Source: an uncultured Clostridia bacterium
Lineage (GTDB): Bacteria > Bacillota > Clostridia > Christensenellales > UBA1242
NCBI GenBank assembly: GCA_947366645.1
Contig: CANBAX010000035.1
Location: 1-8,254 of the forward strand
Direction of reading: 5' to 3'
Length of the DNA stretch: 8,254 nt
The notes beneath the pieces were generated by a model. That model did no database searches and was not told where the DNA came from. It saw only the letters and a program-made list of their open reading frames with translations. Of this stretch, positions 1 through 5,783 are shown piece after piece. Each line of letters begins with the position of its first letter. The first letter of the stretch is position 1. The position numbers were made by a program, and so were the translations under genes.

Positions 1-55
1 TATACCCAATTTTAGAAAATAGGAGGTTTTTTTATGGCTACAATCAAAAAAAGAG
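1..55. repeat. Terminal direct repeat, left copy (circle junction)
   Basis: These 55 bases are identical to 8200-8254. They contain the integrase ribosome binding site AGGAGG (21-26) and its first codons. A repeat that cuts into the start of a gene and ends abruptly is what an assembler leaves when it opens a circular molecule, so the true circle is inferred to be 8,199 bp. A tandem array of integrated copies would look the same. Confidence 0.9.
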
Positions 56-1401
56 GTAACAGTTACTTAATTCGTGTGTCTTGTGGTTACGATATGCAAG
101 GTAAGCAAATTGTACATAGCATGACATGGAAGCCTGAAAAGGATATGACAGTAAAGCAGATGGAAAAGGAGGCACAAAGACAAGCAGTTCTGTTTGAAGA
201 AAAATGTAAAAGAGGATTATATTTAAGTGGCAATATTCGTTTTGCTGATTTTGCCGAAAAATGGTTTACTGATTATGCAGAAAAGCAGCTAAAAGAAACC
301 ACAAAAAATCGTATAAAATATTTGCTAGAGCAAATTAACAAGGCAATAGGACATATACCACTTGAAAAAATACAGCCAATACACCTAATACGCTTTTATG
401 ATAATTTAGCTGAAGAAGGTATTAAGCATACCGCTGCTTACACCATCAAAATAGATTTGAAGCAGCTGCTTAAACAAAAAAAATATACTTATAGGCAATT
501 AGCAGATGTTACAGGGCTGCATATCTCCACAATATCCAAAATATGCAATCATTGCAGCACATACCAAAAAACAGCACAAAAAATAGCAGATGAACTAAAT
601 TACAACATAGATGAATTATTTACCTATCAAACAGAAAAAACAAAATTAAAATCTAGTACAATCAGAACATATCATATTGCAATATCCTCAATACTTTCTA
701 CCGCTGTACAATGGCAAGTAATTGCTTCTAATCCTTGTGAAAGGCTGAAACCACCTAAAATAGACACAAAAGAAAGCAAATACCTTGATGAAAAACAAGC
801 GTTGTATATGCTAGATTGCCTTACTAATGAGCCTTTACAATATCAGACATTGTTTACACTTCTTGTCTATACTGGTATGCGTCGGGGGGAAATATTAGGA
901 CTAAAATGGAGCGACATTGATTTTAATAACAAAACAATCAGCATACAAAGAGAATTGCTTTATACAGCAAATAAGGGACTTTTTGAGGATACCCCCAAAA
1001 CTGCTACATCTAATCGTATCATTAAAGTAGCAGACGCACCGCTAAAGCTACTAAAAAAGCATAAGACTGAACAAAATATTAGGCGTTTGCAATGTGGTGA
1101 CCAGTGGCATAATAACGACTATGTATTCCCTACTTGGAATGGTAAGCCTATAAATCCCTCAAGTGTTGCTTTTTGGTTTCAATGCTTCCTAAAACGGTAT
1201 GATTTACCAGTTATTACAATACATTCTTTAAGACACACAAATGCTAGTTTGCTAATTGCAAATGGCATTAACATTACAACGGTATCAAAACGGCTAGGAC
1301 ATGCTAATACATCAGTTACTGCTAGTATTTATGCTCATGCTATTAAAACCGCTGATGAAGTAGCTGCAGATACATTAGAAAATATATTTAAAATCAAATA
1401 A
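34..1401 (+). CDS. int: Tyrosine recombinase (phage-type integrase) with inserted HTH domain
   Basis: Site-specific recombinase of the lambda integrase family, expected to insert and, with an excisionase, excise this element. The ATG follows AGGAGG by 7 nt. Residues about 3-60 resemble the N-terminal arm-binding domain and about 68-130 begin the core-binding domain. The catalytic domain carries the full set: R283 (TGMRRGE), K322 (PKTATSNR), H397 and R400 (HSLRH), H423 (LGHANTS) and nucleophile Y433 (SIYAH), so the enzyme looks intact. Unusually, residues about 141-197 form a Cro/cI-type helix-turn-helix (YTYRQLADVTGLHISTISKI) placed between the two halves of the core-binding domain, which resumes at about residue 205 (KLKSSTIRTYHIAISSIL). 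At 455 residues it is longer than typical relatives of about 380-400, as the insert predicts. The recombinase call is secure; the role of the insert is unknown. Confidence 0.95.
   Translation: MATIKKRGNSYLIRVSCGYDMQGKQIVHSMTWKPEKDMTVKQMEKEAQRQAVLFEEKCKRGLYLSGNIRFADFAEKWFTDYAEKQLKETTKNRIKYLLEQINKAIGHIPLEKIQPIHLIRFYDNLAEEGIKHTAAYTIKIDLKQLLKQKKYTYRQLADVTGLHISTISKICNHCSTYQKTAQKIADELNYNIDELFTYQTEKTKLKSSTIRTYHIAISSILSTAVQWQVIASNPCERLKPPKIDTKESKYLDEKQALYMLDCLTNEPLQYQTLFTLLVYTGMRRGEILGLKWSDIDFNNKTISIQRELLYTANKGLFEDTPKTATSNRIIKVADAPLKLLKKHKTEQNIRRLQCGDQWHNNDYVFPTWNGKPINPSSVAFWFQCFLKRYDLPVITIHSLRHTNASLLIANGINITTVSKRLGHANTSVTASIYAHAIKTADEVAADTLENIFKIK
454..624 (+). other. XRE-like helix-turn-helix insert within the integrase
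   Basis: The segment encodes integrase residues about 141-197. It has the pattern of a Cro/cI DNA-binding domain: a helix (LKQLLKQKKYT), the turn (RQLADVTGLHISTISKI) and a closing helix (TAQKIADELNYNIDELF). The flanking integrase sequence lines up well if it is removed. It could add DNA contacts, for example at accessory att sites, or autoregulate int; this is inference. Confidence 0.75.
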
Positions 1402-1646
1402 AGAACAAACAAAGAACAATTTTATTATTTTTCAAAAAACTAAGCCTTGTAAATGTTGATTTTATAAGGCTTTTGCTATCTATATTTTATTAGCTTATTT
1501 CTCTTGTCGAAAGTATACTATCTATATCACACAAAATAATATTATTTAAAAACATTGATTTTACGCCATTTTTGCCCTATCTGCTTTTTTATATCATGTA
1601 AAAAAATCAAGAACAAAGAACAAAATAAAGAACAGACAAAGAACAA
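1396..1646. other. Probable attP region with paired arm-type repeats
   Basis: This stretch just after int, extending toward the next gene at 1729, has no gene. A 24-bp sequence built on two AAAGAACA units 11 bp apart occurs at 1396-1419 and again, with one mismatch, at 1623-1646. A further overlapping pair of AAGAACAA lies at 1609-1623, giving six copies in all. Lambda-type integrases bind such arm repeats on either side of a crossover core, and attP commonly lies beside int. The core would fall between about 1420 and 1608 but cannot be pinpointed without the host junctions. The 10-mer CTATCTATAT occurs twice inside (1476 and 1518). The alternative is repeats serving replication or partition. 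Confidence 0.55.
1442..1474. terminator. Bidirectional terminator after int
   Basis: AAGCCTTGTAAA (1442-1453) pairs with TTTATAAGGCTT (1461-1472), with one G-U wobble, around a 7-nt loop. A T-run follows and an A-run precedes, so it can stop transcription from either side. It sits 40 bp after the int stop codon. Confidence 0.7.
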
Positions 1647-1728
1647 AAAATTATGTCTATAAATATATTTTCGCTTCAACATTTTTCAGCATTTTCGTAT
1701 TTTTCAATGTCAACAAATGTTAACAATT

Positions 1729-2178
1729 CTATATTTTTATTTCAGGTTTTTTCAGGTTGACATATTTTTTATTAAAAAAGTTTAGTGCTTGTTTGTGTAT
1801 TCTTTTTATGTGTTCACATGAATAACACATCTCACAAGCTATTACATCTAGTTTTTTAAATTCTATATACTTTTTATATAATATATCCACATATTTAGGG
1901 GAATCTAATGACTGTATTTGCTTAATAATATCATTTTTCTTTTGGAAATAATATACAATATATTGGCTGATTTCATTTTGTAAGTCAATCAATTTATCCA
2001 TTATTTTAGAGAAAGTTGCCTCTCTTGATGGGCTAGTTTGTACCTTTTCCATTGTATAGTCCACACCACCTACACCTCCATTATTGATAATTACAGTTAA
2101 TTCTTTTAACTGTTGTTGTCTTTGTTTTATAATGATATCCATATTTTGAAGTTGCTGCAAATATTCTTTTACCTCCAT
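1729..2178 (-). CDS. DUF1492/ArpU-like phage transcriptional regulator (sigma-70 region 4-like)
   Basis: The 149-residue protein resembles the DUF1492/ArpU group, small phage proteins of Bacillota with an N-terminal coiled coil and a C-terminal helix-turn-helix like sigma-70 region 4. In phages they are tied to late-gene transcription and usually lie just before the packaging genes. Residues 1-30 are helical and Q-rich, 55-95 form a second helical stretch, and about 98-135 (DILYKKYIEFKKLDVIACEM, then the recognition helix) form the HTH. The ATG has only a G-rich site upstream (GGGGGTG, 9 nt spacing). A hairpin with a T-run lies 29 bp upstream on the same strand, so expression may require read-through. 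No packaging genes follow; the gene ends in the attP region. It could act on a helper phage or on this element's own promoters. Family call is from sequence pattern only. Confidence 0.7.
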   Translation of the reverse strand: MEVKEYLQQLQNMDIIIKQRQQQLKELTVIINNGGVGGVDYTMEKVQTSPSREATFSKIMDKLIDLQNEISQYIVYYFQKKNDIIKQIQSLDSPKYVDILYKKYIEFKKLDVIACEMCYSCEHIKRIHKQALNFFNKKYVNLKKPEIKI

Positions 2179-2206
2179 AGAGCTACACCCCCATATTGAT
2201 AATAAA

Positions 2207-2234
2207 AATGACTTAGTATTTACACTAAGTCATT
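2207..2234 (-). terminator. Terminator-like hairpin before the DUF1492 gene
   Basis: AATGACTTAGT (2207-2217) and ACTAAGTCATT (2224-2234) form a perfect 11-bp stem with a 6-nt loop. On the minus strand a run of five T follows, giving an intrinsic terminator for leftward transcripts, for instance from the RHH gene. No clear promoter fits between it and the DUF1492 start, so it may be an attenuator. Confidence 0.7.
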
Positions 2235-2357
2235 AGCAAGATAAAAAGTCAACAGCCTTACATCTCAATAAAAAATATATCATATTAAGCTTATATTTAC
2301 ATTAAAAGCATAGCATATTATTTTTGTATATGCAATATAAATTTTTATTTTTCTTTT

Positions 2358-2453
2358 GCAACGTTGTTTGAATTTGAATTTTAATTTTTTGAATGCAACG
2401 AATGCAACCTTTTTGAGTTGAATTTGAATTTTAACTTTTTGCAACCTTGCAAC
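2358..2453. repeat. AT-rich direct-repeat block with GCAAC motifs
   Basis: The unit TTGAATTTGAATTTTAA plus a T-run occurs at 2368-2389 and 2418-2439, exactly 50 bp apart with one difference. GCAAC occurs five times (2358, 2395, 2404, 2441, 2449), in pairs 8-9 bp apart. The stretch 2179-2504 has no convincing gene. Such blocks serve as iterons, centromere-like sites or operators on mobile elements; which applies here is not visible. The adjacent RHH protein is a possible binder. Confidence 0.6.
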
Positions 2454-2504
2454 TTTTTTATTTTCGTTACCACTATTTACCAACTAAATACCCACCATAA
2501 ATAT

Positions 2505-2702
2505 TTATAGTTCGCTTTCTTTTTCCATTGCTTGATTGATAACCCTATTGATAAAAGCGTTTACGCTCTCACCATGCTTTTCAGCAACTTTTTTTATTTC
2601 TTCCTTCTTTCCTTTAGGTAATGCTACTGAAACCCTATCTAGATTAGTTGAATCCCATTTTAAAGCACTTTTCTTTTGTGCTTCTGTATATTTTCTAAGC
2701 AT
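2505..2702 (-). CDS. Ribbon-helix-helix (Arc/CopG-like) transcriptional regulator
   Basis: A 65-residue protein with the Arc/MetJ fold pattern: a basic N-terminus, a beta strand at about 21-29 (LDRVSVALP) that would insert into the DNA major groove, helix A at about 31-43, and helix B at about 46-60 (SVNAFINRVINQAMEK) after the GES turn. Such proteins dimerise and bind short, regularly spaced palindromes. Exactly such an array lies upstream, between this gene and the divergent HIRAN gene, with one operator over this gene's own -35 and another in the spacer of the HIRAN promoter. Autorepression plus control of HIRAN is therefore likely. The ATG follows AAAGGA at a slightly long 12-nt spacing. 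Similar small proteins are common in Bacillota phages; a partition role cannot be excluded. Confidence 0.8.
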   Translation of the reverse strand: MLRKYTEAQKKSALKWDSTNLDRVSVALPKGKKEEIKKVAEKHGESVNAFINRVINQAMEKESEL

Positions 2703-2736
2703 TTTATTTTTAATTCCTTTCTAAGTATTTTTTTAT

Positions 2737-2765
2737 ATTATATCTATAAAGCACCTACTTAACAA
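2737..2765 (-). promoter_or_regulatory. Promoter of the RHH gene
   Basis: On the minus strand, TTGTTA (2765-2760) and TATAAT (2742-2737) are separated by 17 bp. The -35 lies inside the first CTACTTA operator (2755-2769), which suits autorepression. The inferred start is near 2730, giving a short leader. Confidence 0.7.
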
Positions 2766-2835
2766 GTATACAAAATAACTAAAATATCTACTTAATAATT
2801 ATATAATTTACCTATTGAATCTACTTAATAAGTAG
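2755..2835. promoter_or_regulatory. Three-operator array at 33-bp spacing
   Basis: CTACTTAACAAGTAT (2755), CTACTTAATAATTAT (2788) and CTACTTAATAAGTAG (2821) start exactly 33 bp apart, about three helical turns, so all three face the same side of the DNA. The third is a near-perfect 7-bp-arm palindrome; the others are degenerate. The first covers the RHH -35 and the third fills the HIRAN promoter spacer. The RHH protein is the natural ligand by position. Confidence 0.75.
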
Positions 2836-2843
2836 ACTATAAT
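2815..2843 (+). promoter_or_regulatory. Promoter of the HIRAN gene
   Basis: TTGAAT (2815-2820) and TATAAT (2838-2843) are 17 bp apart, and the spacer is the third operator plus 2 bp. A repressor bound there would block RNA polymerase directly. The leader to the ATG at 2999 is about 150 nt and contains short hairpins. Confidence 0.75.
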
Positions 2844-2849
2844 ATAATC

Positions 2850-2998
2850 ATAAAAGATAACAGCTATCTAGTAAGCCCCTTTTAGTAGGCTTTTCCGAAA
2901 AAAGGTTCACTCTGAAAAATAGCAATCATATCAAACACTTTACTGGTAAAGTTCACTTCTTAAAACACAAATTGATGAAAAGGGAAGGAGCTAACACA
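2850..2998 (+). promoter_or_regulatory. Long untranslated leader of the HIRAN gene with hairpins
   Basis: AAGCC (2873-2877) can pair with GGCTT (2888-2892), followed by more T. The same T-run can instead pair with the A-run at 2898-2903, so the pairings exclude each other. A 6-bp dyad, CTTTAC-TG-GTAAAG, lies at 2938-2951, and GTTCACT occurs twice (2905, 2951). This could be an attenuator, but the stems are short. Confidence 0.3.
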
Positions 2999-3427
2999 AT
3001 GAAAACAACACATTCAAAGGTTATGACGATTGCTAACAAATTAGTAAAACAAGGACAAAATAGAGCCAATGCAATGGTAAAAGCATGGGCATTAGTAAAA
3101 ATGCAGATAATAGAAACAAAAGCAACTGGTGTAACATATGGCAAAAGACAAAAAGCATTAGAGCATTTAACACGCTATAACAATGCTGATATCACATTAG
3201 ATTTACATAGAGAAAAAGACAATACACATGATAGTAATGCGATAGCAGTGATTGCTACAGTAAAAAGTAAAGGCTCTTACTGTATAGGTTATATTCCTCG
3301 TATTCTTGCGACATTTCTTGCACCTCTAATTGACAGTGGAAAAAGCATACAAAGTATTTTCAAAGAGGTTAGGGGCGGTTATGAGCCTTATATGAATTAT
3401 GGTATTGCTATGCAGATTATTGTATGA
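2999..3427 (+). CDS. HIRAN-domain protein
   Basis: The start is set at 2999 rather than the in-frame ATG at 2972 because AAGGAG lies 8 nt before it, giving 142 residues. Residues 1-34 form a basic, helical segment (HSKVMTIANKLVKQGQNRAN). Residues about 38-142 match the HIRAN pattern: a first strand with GVTYGKRQKAL (44-54), the loop REKDNTHDSNAIAV (71-84), and IGYIPRILATFLAPLID (96-112). HIRAN domains bind DNA ends; in eukaryotic HLTF/Rad5 they recognise the 3' end of single strands, and in bacteria stand-alone versions occur on phages and plasmids with unproven roles. This is the only rightward gene between the leftward units, with its own operator-controlled promoter and its own terminator, so it behaves as an independently regulated cargo gene. 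A role in replication-fork handling or in countering host nucleases is speculation. Confidence 0.85.
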   Translation: MKTTHSKVMTIANKLVKQGQNRANAMVKAWALVKMQIIETKATGVTYGKRQKALEHLTRYNNADITLDLHREKDNTHDSNAIAVIATVKSKGSYCIGYIPRILATFLAPLIDSGKSIQSIFKEVRGGYEPYMNYGIAMQIIV

Positions 3428-3440
3428 GCAATGGGAAAAA

Positions 3441-3483
3441 TAATAAAAGGGCATTTTCCAAAAACACCCTTTTACTATTTTTT
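3441..3483. terminator. Bidirectional terminator between convergent units
   Basis: TAATAAAAGGG (3441-3451) pairs with CCCTTTTACTA (3467-3477) with one mismatch. Six T follow on the plus strand. On the minus strand the stem runs into an A/T-rich T-tract. It closes the HIRAN transcript and can stop the leftward replication operon. Confidence 0.75.
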
Positions 3484-3509
3484 CAATTTTCTATTTACAA
3501 ATTCACCAT

Positions 3510-3605
3510 TTACCCATATAATTTAACTATAAGAATAAATGATATTTTTTGTTTTCCCCTTACTTGCTTGCCGGCGGTAGGGGAATTTTTTTGTCCTTTG
3601 TTCAT
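3510..3605 (-). CDS. Possible 31-residue small ORF at the end of the replication operon
   Basis: An ATG at 3605 follows GGAAGG by 7 nt, 15 bp after the stop of the 77-residue gene. The product would be basic (MNKGQKNSPTAGKQVRGKQK, then a short hydrophobic tail). The good ribosome binding site and operon position are the only support. The same DNA on the plus strand forms a hairpin with a T-run, so the apparent coding may be incidental. It shares an in-frame NSPT stretch with the C-terminus of the 100-residue protein at 5878-6180. Confidence 0.3.
   Translation of the reverse strand: MNKGQKNSPTAGKQVRGKQKISFILIVKLYG
3554..3592 (+). terminator. Second rightward terminator-like hairpin
   Basis: TTCCCCT (3554-3560) pairs with AGGGGAA (3579-3585) around a GC-containing loop, followed by seven T. 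It may back up the terminator at 3441-3483 for HIRAN transcripts, or protect the leftward operon from antisense transcription. It overlaps the possible small ORF on the other strand. Confidence 0.45.
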
Positions 3606-3620
3606 GTTATTTCCTTCCTT

Positions 3621-3854
3621 TCAATCATTTAATATATTTTCTAATTCTTTACAAGCCTTATCAATATAATCTTCAACAATACTATGTAAATCGCATGCCT
3701 TTTCAAAATCTGTTATAATGCGAGAACTTTTCACACATTCCTCACCAAAATAATTATTGTATAATGCGTCATTTGCTACTTTTGCTTTGTGTATTATTCT
3801 CATAATATCGAATAATTCCCAGTATAATTTACTTGTCATGTCTAATTTACTCAT
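3621..3854 (-). CDS. Hypothetical 77-residue protein of the replication operon
   Basis: I do not recognise a family. The product is small, acidic to neutral and predicted largely helical (MTSKLYWELFDIMRIIHKAK; ACDLHSIVEDYIDKACKELE), without membrane segments or a signal peptide and with three scattered cysteines. The ATG has AAAGGATG 7-13 nt upstream, and the gene starts 25 bp after the helicase-loader stop, so it is cotranscribed with and probably translated after the loader. The position suggests an accessory role in replication or a phage-style small modulator; this rests on context only. Confidence 0.7.
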   Translation of the reverse strand: MSKLDMTSKLYWELFDIMRIIHKAKVANDALYNNYFGEECVKSSRIITDFEKACDLHSIVEDYIDKACKELENILND

Positions 3855-3879
3855 ACGATAACATCCTTTCTTGTATTAT

Positions 3880-4773
3880 TCAATCATCTAACAACTTTCT
3901 TAATTCTTCAGCTTCTTTTTGGCTTTCAAGCCTTCTGATACTTTCCTCTGGCAAATGGATATCTATTGTCATTTTATACAGCCTGTCAACAATTCTGTCA
4001 TCTAGCTTCAATTTTTCTTTGTGTATATTGCTTGTAAACAGTGTAACAAGCCTGTTTGATATTCTGTAATCTAATATACTCAAAAATACACCGCATACCC
4101 ATTCGGTAGGCTTTTCCGCTCCAATATCGTCCAATATGAGTACCTTTGCCTTTTTAATGCCGTCAATGATTTCTTTTTCGGATAAATCACTATTATTTTT
4201 GTATGTATCTTTTATCATACTCAATAAATCAAGTACTCTTAAAAACTTCACCTGTATACCTTGTGTTTGTATCAAAGCATTTGCTATGGAACAAGCAAGA
4301 CGTGTTTTACCGCTTCCCTTTGTTTTGCTGTATAAATATAAGCCTTTGCCTTGCTGTTTGAAAGCAATAAAATTTAATATATAATTTGCTGCTGCTTTCT
4401 TTGCTGCTTTAGCTGTTACCTGGTCTTGATACAACGATGTATCAAAGTTGTTAACAGTACAGTCTTTCAATTCAAAAGGAATTTTAGCTTGTTTTCGCAT
4501 TTGAGGCTGATTCTTTTTTACACAATCGCATACCTTCCATCTTTCCACCTCTTGACCATCTTCTAAAACTAAATAGCCTATTGCTCCAAAACCATTACAC
4601 ATATGATAGGGGCATTGTTCAGAAATCGTACTCAACCTCTTCAATATCAAAGGTTTCTCCTCTTGCTTCTGCTGCTTCTCGTTTTTCTCTAAGCCATTTG
4701 TCGCTAAAGCATTCTGGTTCTTGTTCTTGATGTTGTCCACCGCTTGTTGTACTGTATGATGTATTTGCTCCAT
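3880..4773 (-). CDS. dnaC: DnaC/DnaI-like helicase loader (AAA+ ATPase)
   Basis: This would load the host replicative helicase at the element's origin together with the upstream initiator. Cysteines at 54, 59, 82 and 84 (CPYHMC and VCDC) form a likely zinc-binding site, as in loaders of this type. The AAA+ core follows: a Walker A variant SKTKGSGKT (149-157), Walker B VLILDDIGAEK (211-221), sensor 1 TLFTSN (244-249) and an arginine-rich DDRIVDRL (258-265). The usual first glycine of Walker A is replaced by S149. The ATG at 4773 has GGGAGG 11 nt upstream but overlaps the initiator gene by 155 nt in another frame. An alternative TTG start at 4650, with AGGAG 6 nt upstream, gives 256 residues and only a 32-nt overlap, and keeps all motifs. 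Residues 1-41 (charged and Q-rich) belong to the product only if the longer form is made. Confidence 0.88.
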   Translation of the reverse strand: MEQIHHTVQQAVDNIKNKNQNALATNGLEKNEKQQKQEEKPLILKRLSTISEQCPYHMCNGFGAIGYLVLEDGQEVERWKVCDCVKKNQPQMRKQAKIPFELKDCTVNNFDTSLYQDQVTAKAAKKAAANYILNFIAFKQQGKGLYLYSKTKGSGKTRLACSIANALIQTQGIQVKFLRVLDLLSMIKDTYKNNSDLSEKEIIDGIKKAKVLILDDIGAEKPTEWVCGVFLSILDYRISNRLVTLFTSNIHKEKLKLDDRIVDRLYKMTIDIHLPEESIRRLESQKEAEELRKLLDD

Positions 4774-5530
4774 AATTTCTATAACCTCCCTTGTCTTGTT
4801 CTTTTGCTAGCCAAGCATTTACAAATTTCAGTATTCCTTTTTTGGTTTTTCTTCTTGTAGGGTTGTTGTTTAACCACCCCTTCATTTTTCTTAACTCTTG
4901 CAATATATCCACATTAGGGTATAATTCTTTCCATGCTGCTATATCTTTGTCAAATATAGGATATTCAGACTTATCATTTAGAGTTAATGCAATGGCTGCT
5001 TTTTCTTCTGGCATGGAGCTAGAGCTTTCTAGCTCCGTGCAATATACATTATCTATACTATCCTTACCTATACTAACCTTACCTAACCTAACCTGGGTAT
5101 CCAATTTGTCAACCACTGGTATACCATTGGTATCCCTTTTGTCTGTCATTTGGTTGCCATTTGGTATACCGTTGGTATCCAAAGCGTCTACCATAAAATC
5201 ATAAATGCTATTTTCTACACAAAGTTGGCTTTTTTCGTCTTGATATATTGTGCTTTTATATCTGTCACCCCTAACATAATTGTTTTGCTGCCAATGCCGT
5301 ATTACTACAACACCGCTTTCAAATGGCAATAAATACCCCTTTGCTATCAATAACTTTAAATCATCATTGCTAGCATTGACTGATTTTGTTATTTTCTTGG
5401 GGGAAGCAATAAAACCATCGTCATCGGCTCTCATTCCCAAGTGAAAATATAATCCTTGTGCAGATAAAGGCATATCTAAAAAGTTATCCGTATCTATTAC
5501 ATCAAGGCTAAACATTCTTCTATTAGCCAT
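4619..5530 (-). CDS. Phage replication initiator (replisome organizer, DnaD-like N-terminus)
   Basis: The 303-residue protein matches the replication initiator common in Bacillota phages and satellites. Residues about 5-95 form a winged-helix domain typical of these proteins (RMFSLDVIDTDNFLDMPLSA; LYFHLGMRADDDGFIASPKK; YLLPFESGVVVIRHW). Residues about 115-180 are a variable linker (repeated DTNGIP, then LGKVSIGKDSID). Residues about 195-248 are a helical domain (AAWKELYPNVDILQELRKMK; KKGILKFVNAWLAKEQDKGG), probably for helicase or loader contact. It would bind origin DNA, melt it and recruit the loader encoded next. The ATG has AAAGGGGTG at 5-nt spacing and lies 4 bp after the excisionase-like gene, indicating tight coupling. 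The linker-coding DNA holds repeats that resemble iterons, so the origin is probably within the gene, as in lambda O. Confidence 0.85.
   Translation of the reverse strand: MANRRMFSLDVIDTDNFLDMPLSAQGLYFHLGMRADDDGFIASPKKITKSVNASNDDLKLLIAKGYLLPFESGVVVIRHWQQNNYVRGDRYKSTIYQDEKSQLCVENSIYDFMVDALDTNGIPNGNQMTDKRDTNGIPVVDKLDTQVRLGKVSIGKDSIDNVYCTELESSSSMPEEKAAIALTLNDKSEYPIFDKDIAAWKELYPNVDILQELRKMKGWLNNNPTRRKTKKGILKFVNAWLAKEQDKGGYRNYGANTSYSTTSGGQHQEQEPECFSDKWLREKREAAEARGETFDIEEVEYDF
5011..5180. other. Putative origin of replication inside the initiator gene
   Basis: Three kinds of structure cluster here. First, an iteron containing GGTATACC-ATT/GTT-GGTATCC at 5118-5135 and 5163-5180 (one difference), with a partial third copy at 5096-5102; on the coding strand each is preceded by GAC at the same distance. 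Second, 15-bp tandem repeats at 5053-5067, 5068-5082 and, more degenerate, 5083-5097. Third, a hairpin at 5011-5040 with a 13-bp stem (one G-T pair) and a GCTT loop. Initiators of this class and lambda O carry origins in their own linker-coding DNA. The repeats also encode repeated peptide (DTNGIP), so protein constraint is an alternative explanation. Confidence 0.6.
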
Positions 5531-5534
5531 ATAC

Positions 5535-5783
5535 TCACCCCTTTACATCTTGCTTTCTAATTCCTGTTTGCTTTTTCTCTACTACAACGCCTGTAACATC
5601 TTGTAAAAACTTGTCCACATCGTCCAGCTTTAACAATATCCTGCTGCCTATCGAAAACGTAGGTATCAAACCACTTTTTACAACGCTTCTGAAAGCACTT
5701 TCTGTTAATGCTGTTTCGTTGTCCTGCTGTTTTATGTACTCATATGCTTGTTTGATATTTCTTACTCTTACCGCCAATATCAC
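5535..5783 (-). CDS. xis: Excisionase-like DNA-binding protein (helix-turn-helix, MerR/Xis type)
   Basis: Residues about 12-62 show the winged-helix pattern of excisionase-family proteins: a helix (AYEYIKQQDNETALTESAFR), a turn with KSGLIPTFSIGSRILLKLDD, and a closing helix (VDKFLQDV). It would bend attachment-site DNA and bias the integrase toward excision, or act as a small replication-operon regulator. The 82-residue reading starts at GTG 5783, where the ribosome binding site is too close. A TTG at 5777 has AAGGGGTG at 8-nt spacing and is the better start, giving 80 residues. The stop codon is 4 bp before the initiator start. The gene lies in the early operon far from int, so excision and replication would be induced together. 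Confidence 0.7.
   Translation of the reverse strand: MILAVRVRNIKQAYEYIKQQDNETALTESAFRSVVKSGLIPTFSIGSRILLKLDDVDKFLQDVTGVVVEKKQTGIRKQDVKG

Noticed and set aside
1402..1728. tRNA gene or tRNA 3' end as the attachment core
   Set aside because: No cloverleaf or T-arm sequence (GTTCRA pattern) is seen in this stretch on either strand.
2280..2483. Leftward 67-codon reading frame, very rich in lysine, phenylalanine and isoleucine
   Set aside because: It starts at TTG without a convincing ribosome binding site and its sequence is just the translation of the AT-rich repeat block; no domain pattern is seen.
3424..3669. Rightward 81-codon frame after the HIRAN gene
   Set aside because: It runs through two terminator hairpins and overlaps the small leftward genes; its composition is that of translated T-rich DNA.
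4791..5332. Rightward reading frames over the initiator gene
   Set aside because: They are antisense to a gene with clear domains, are hydrophobic by reverse-strand codon bias, and lack ribosome binding sites.
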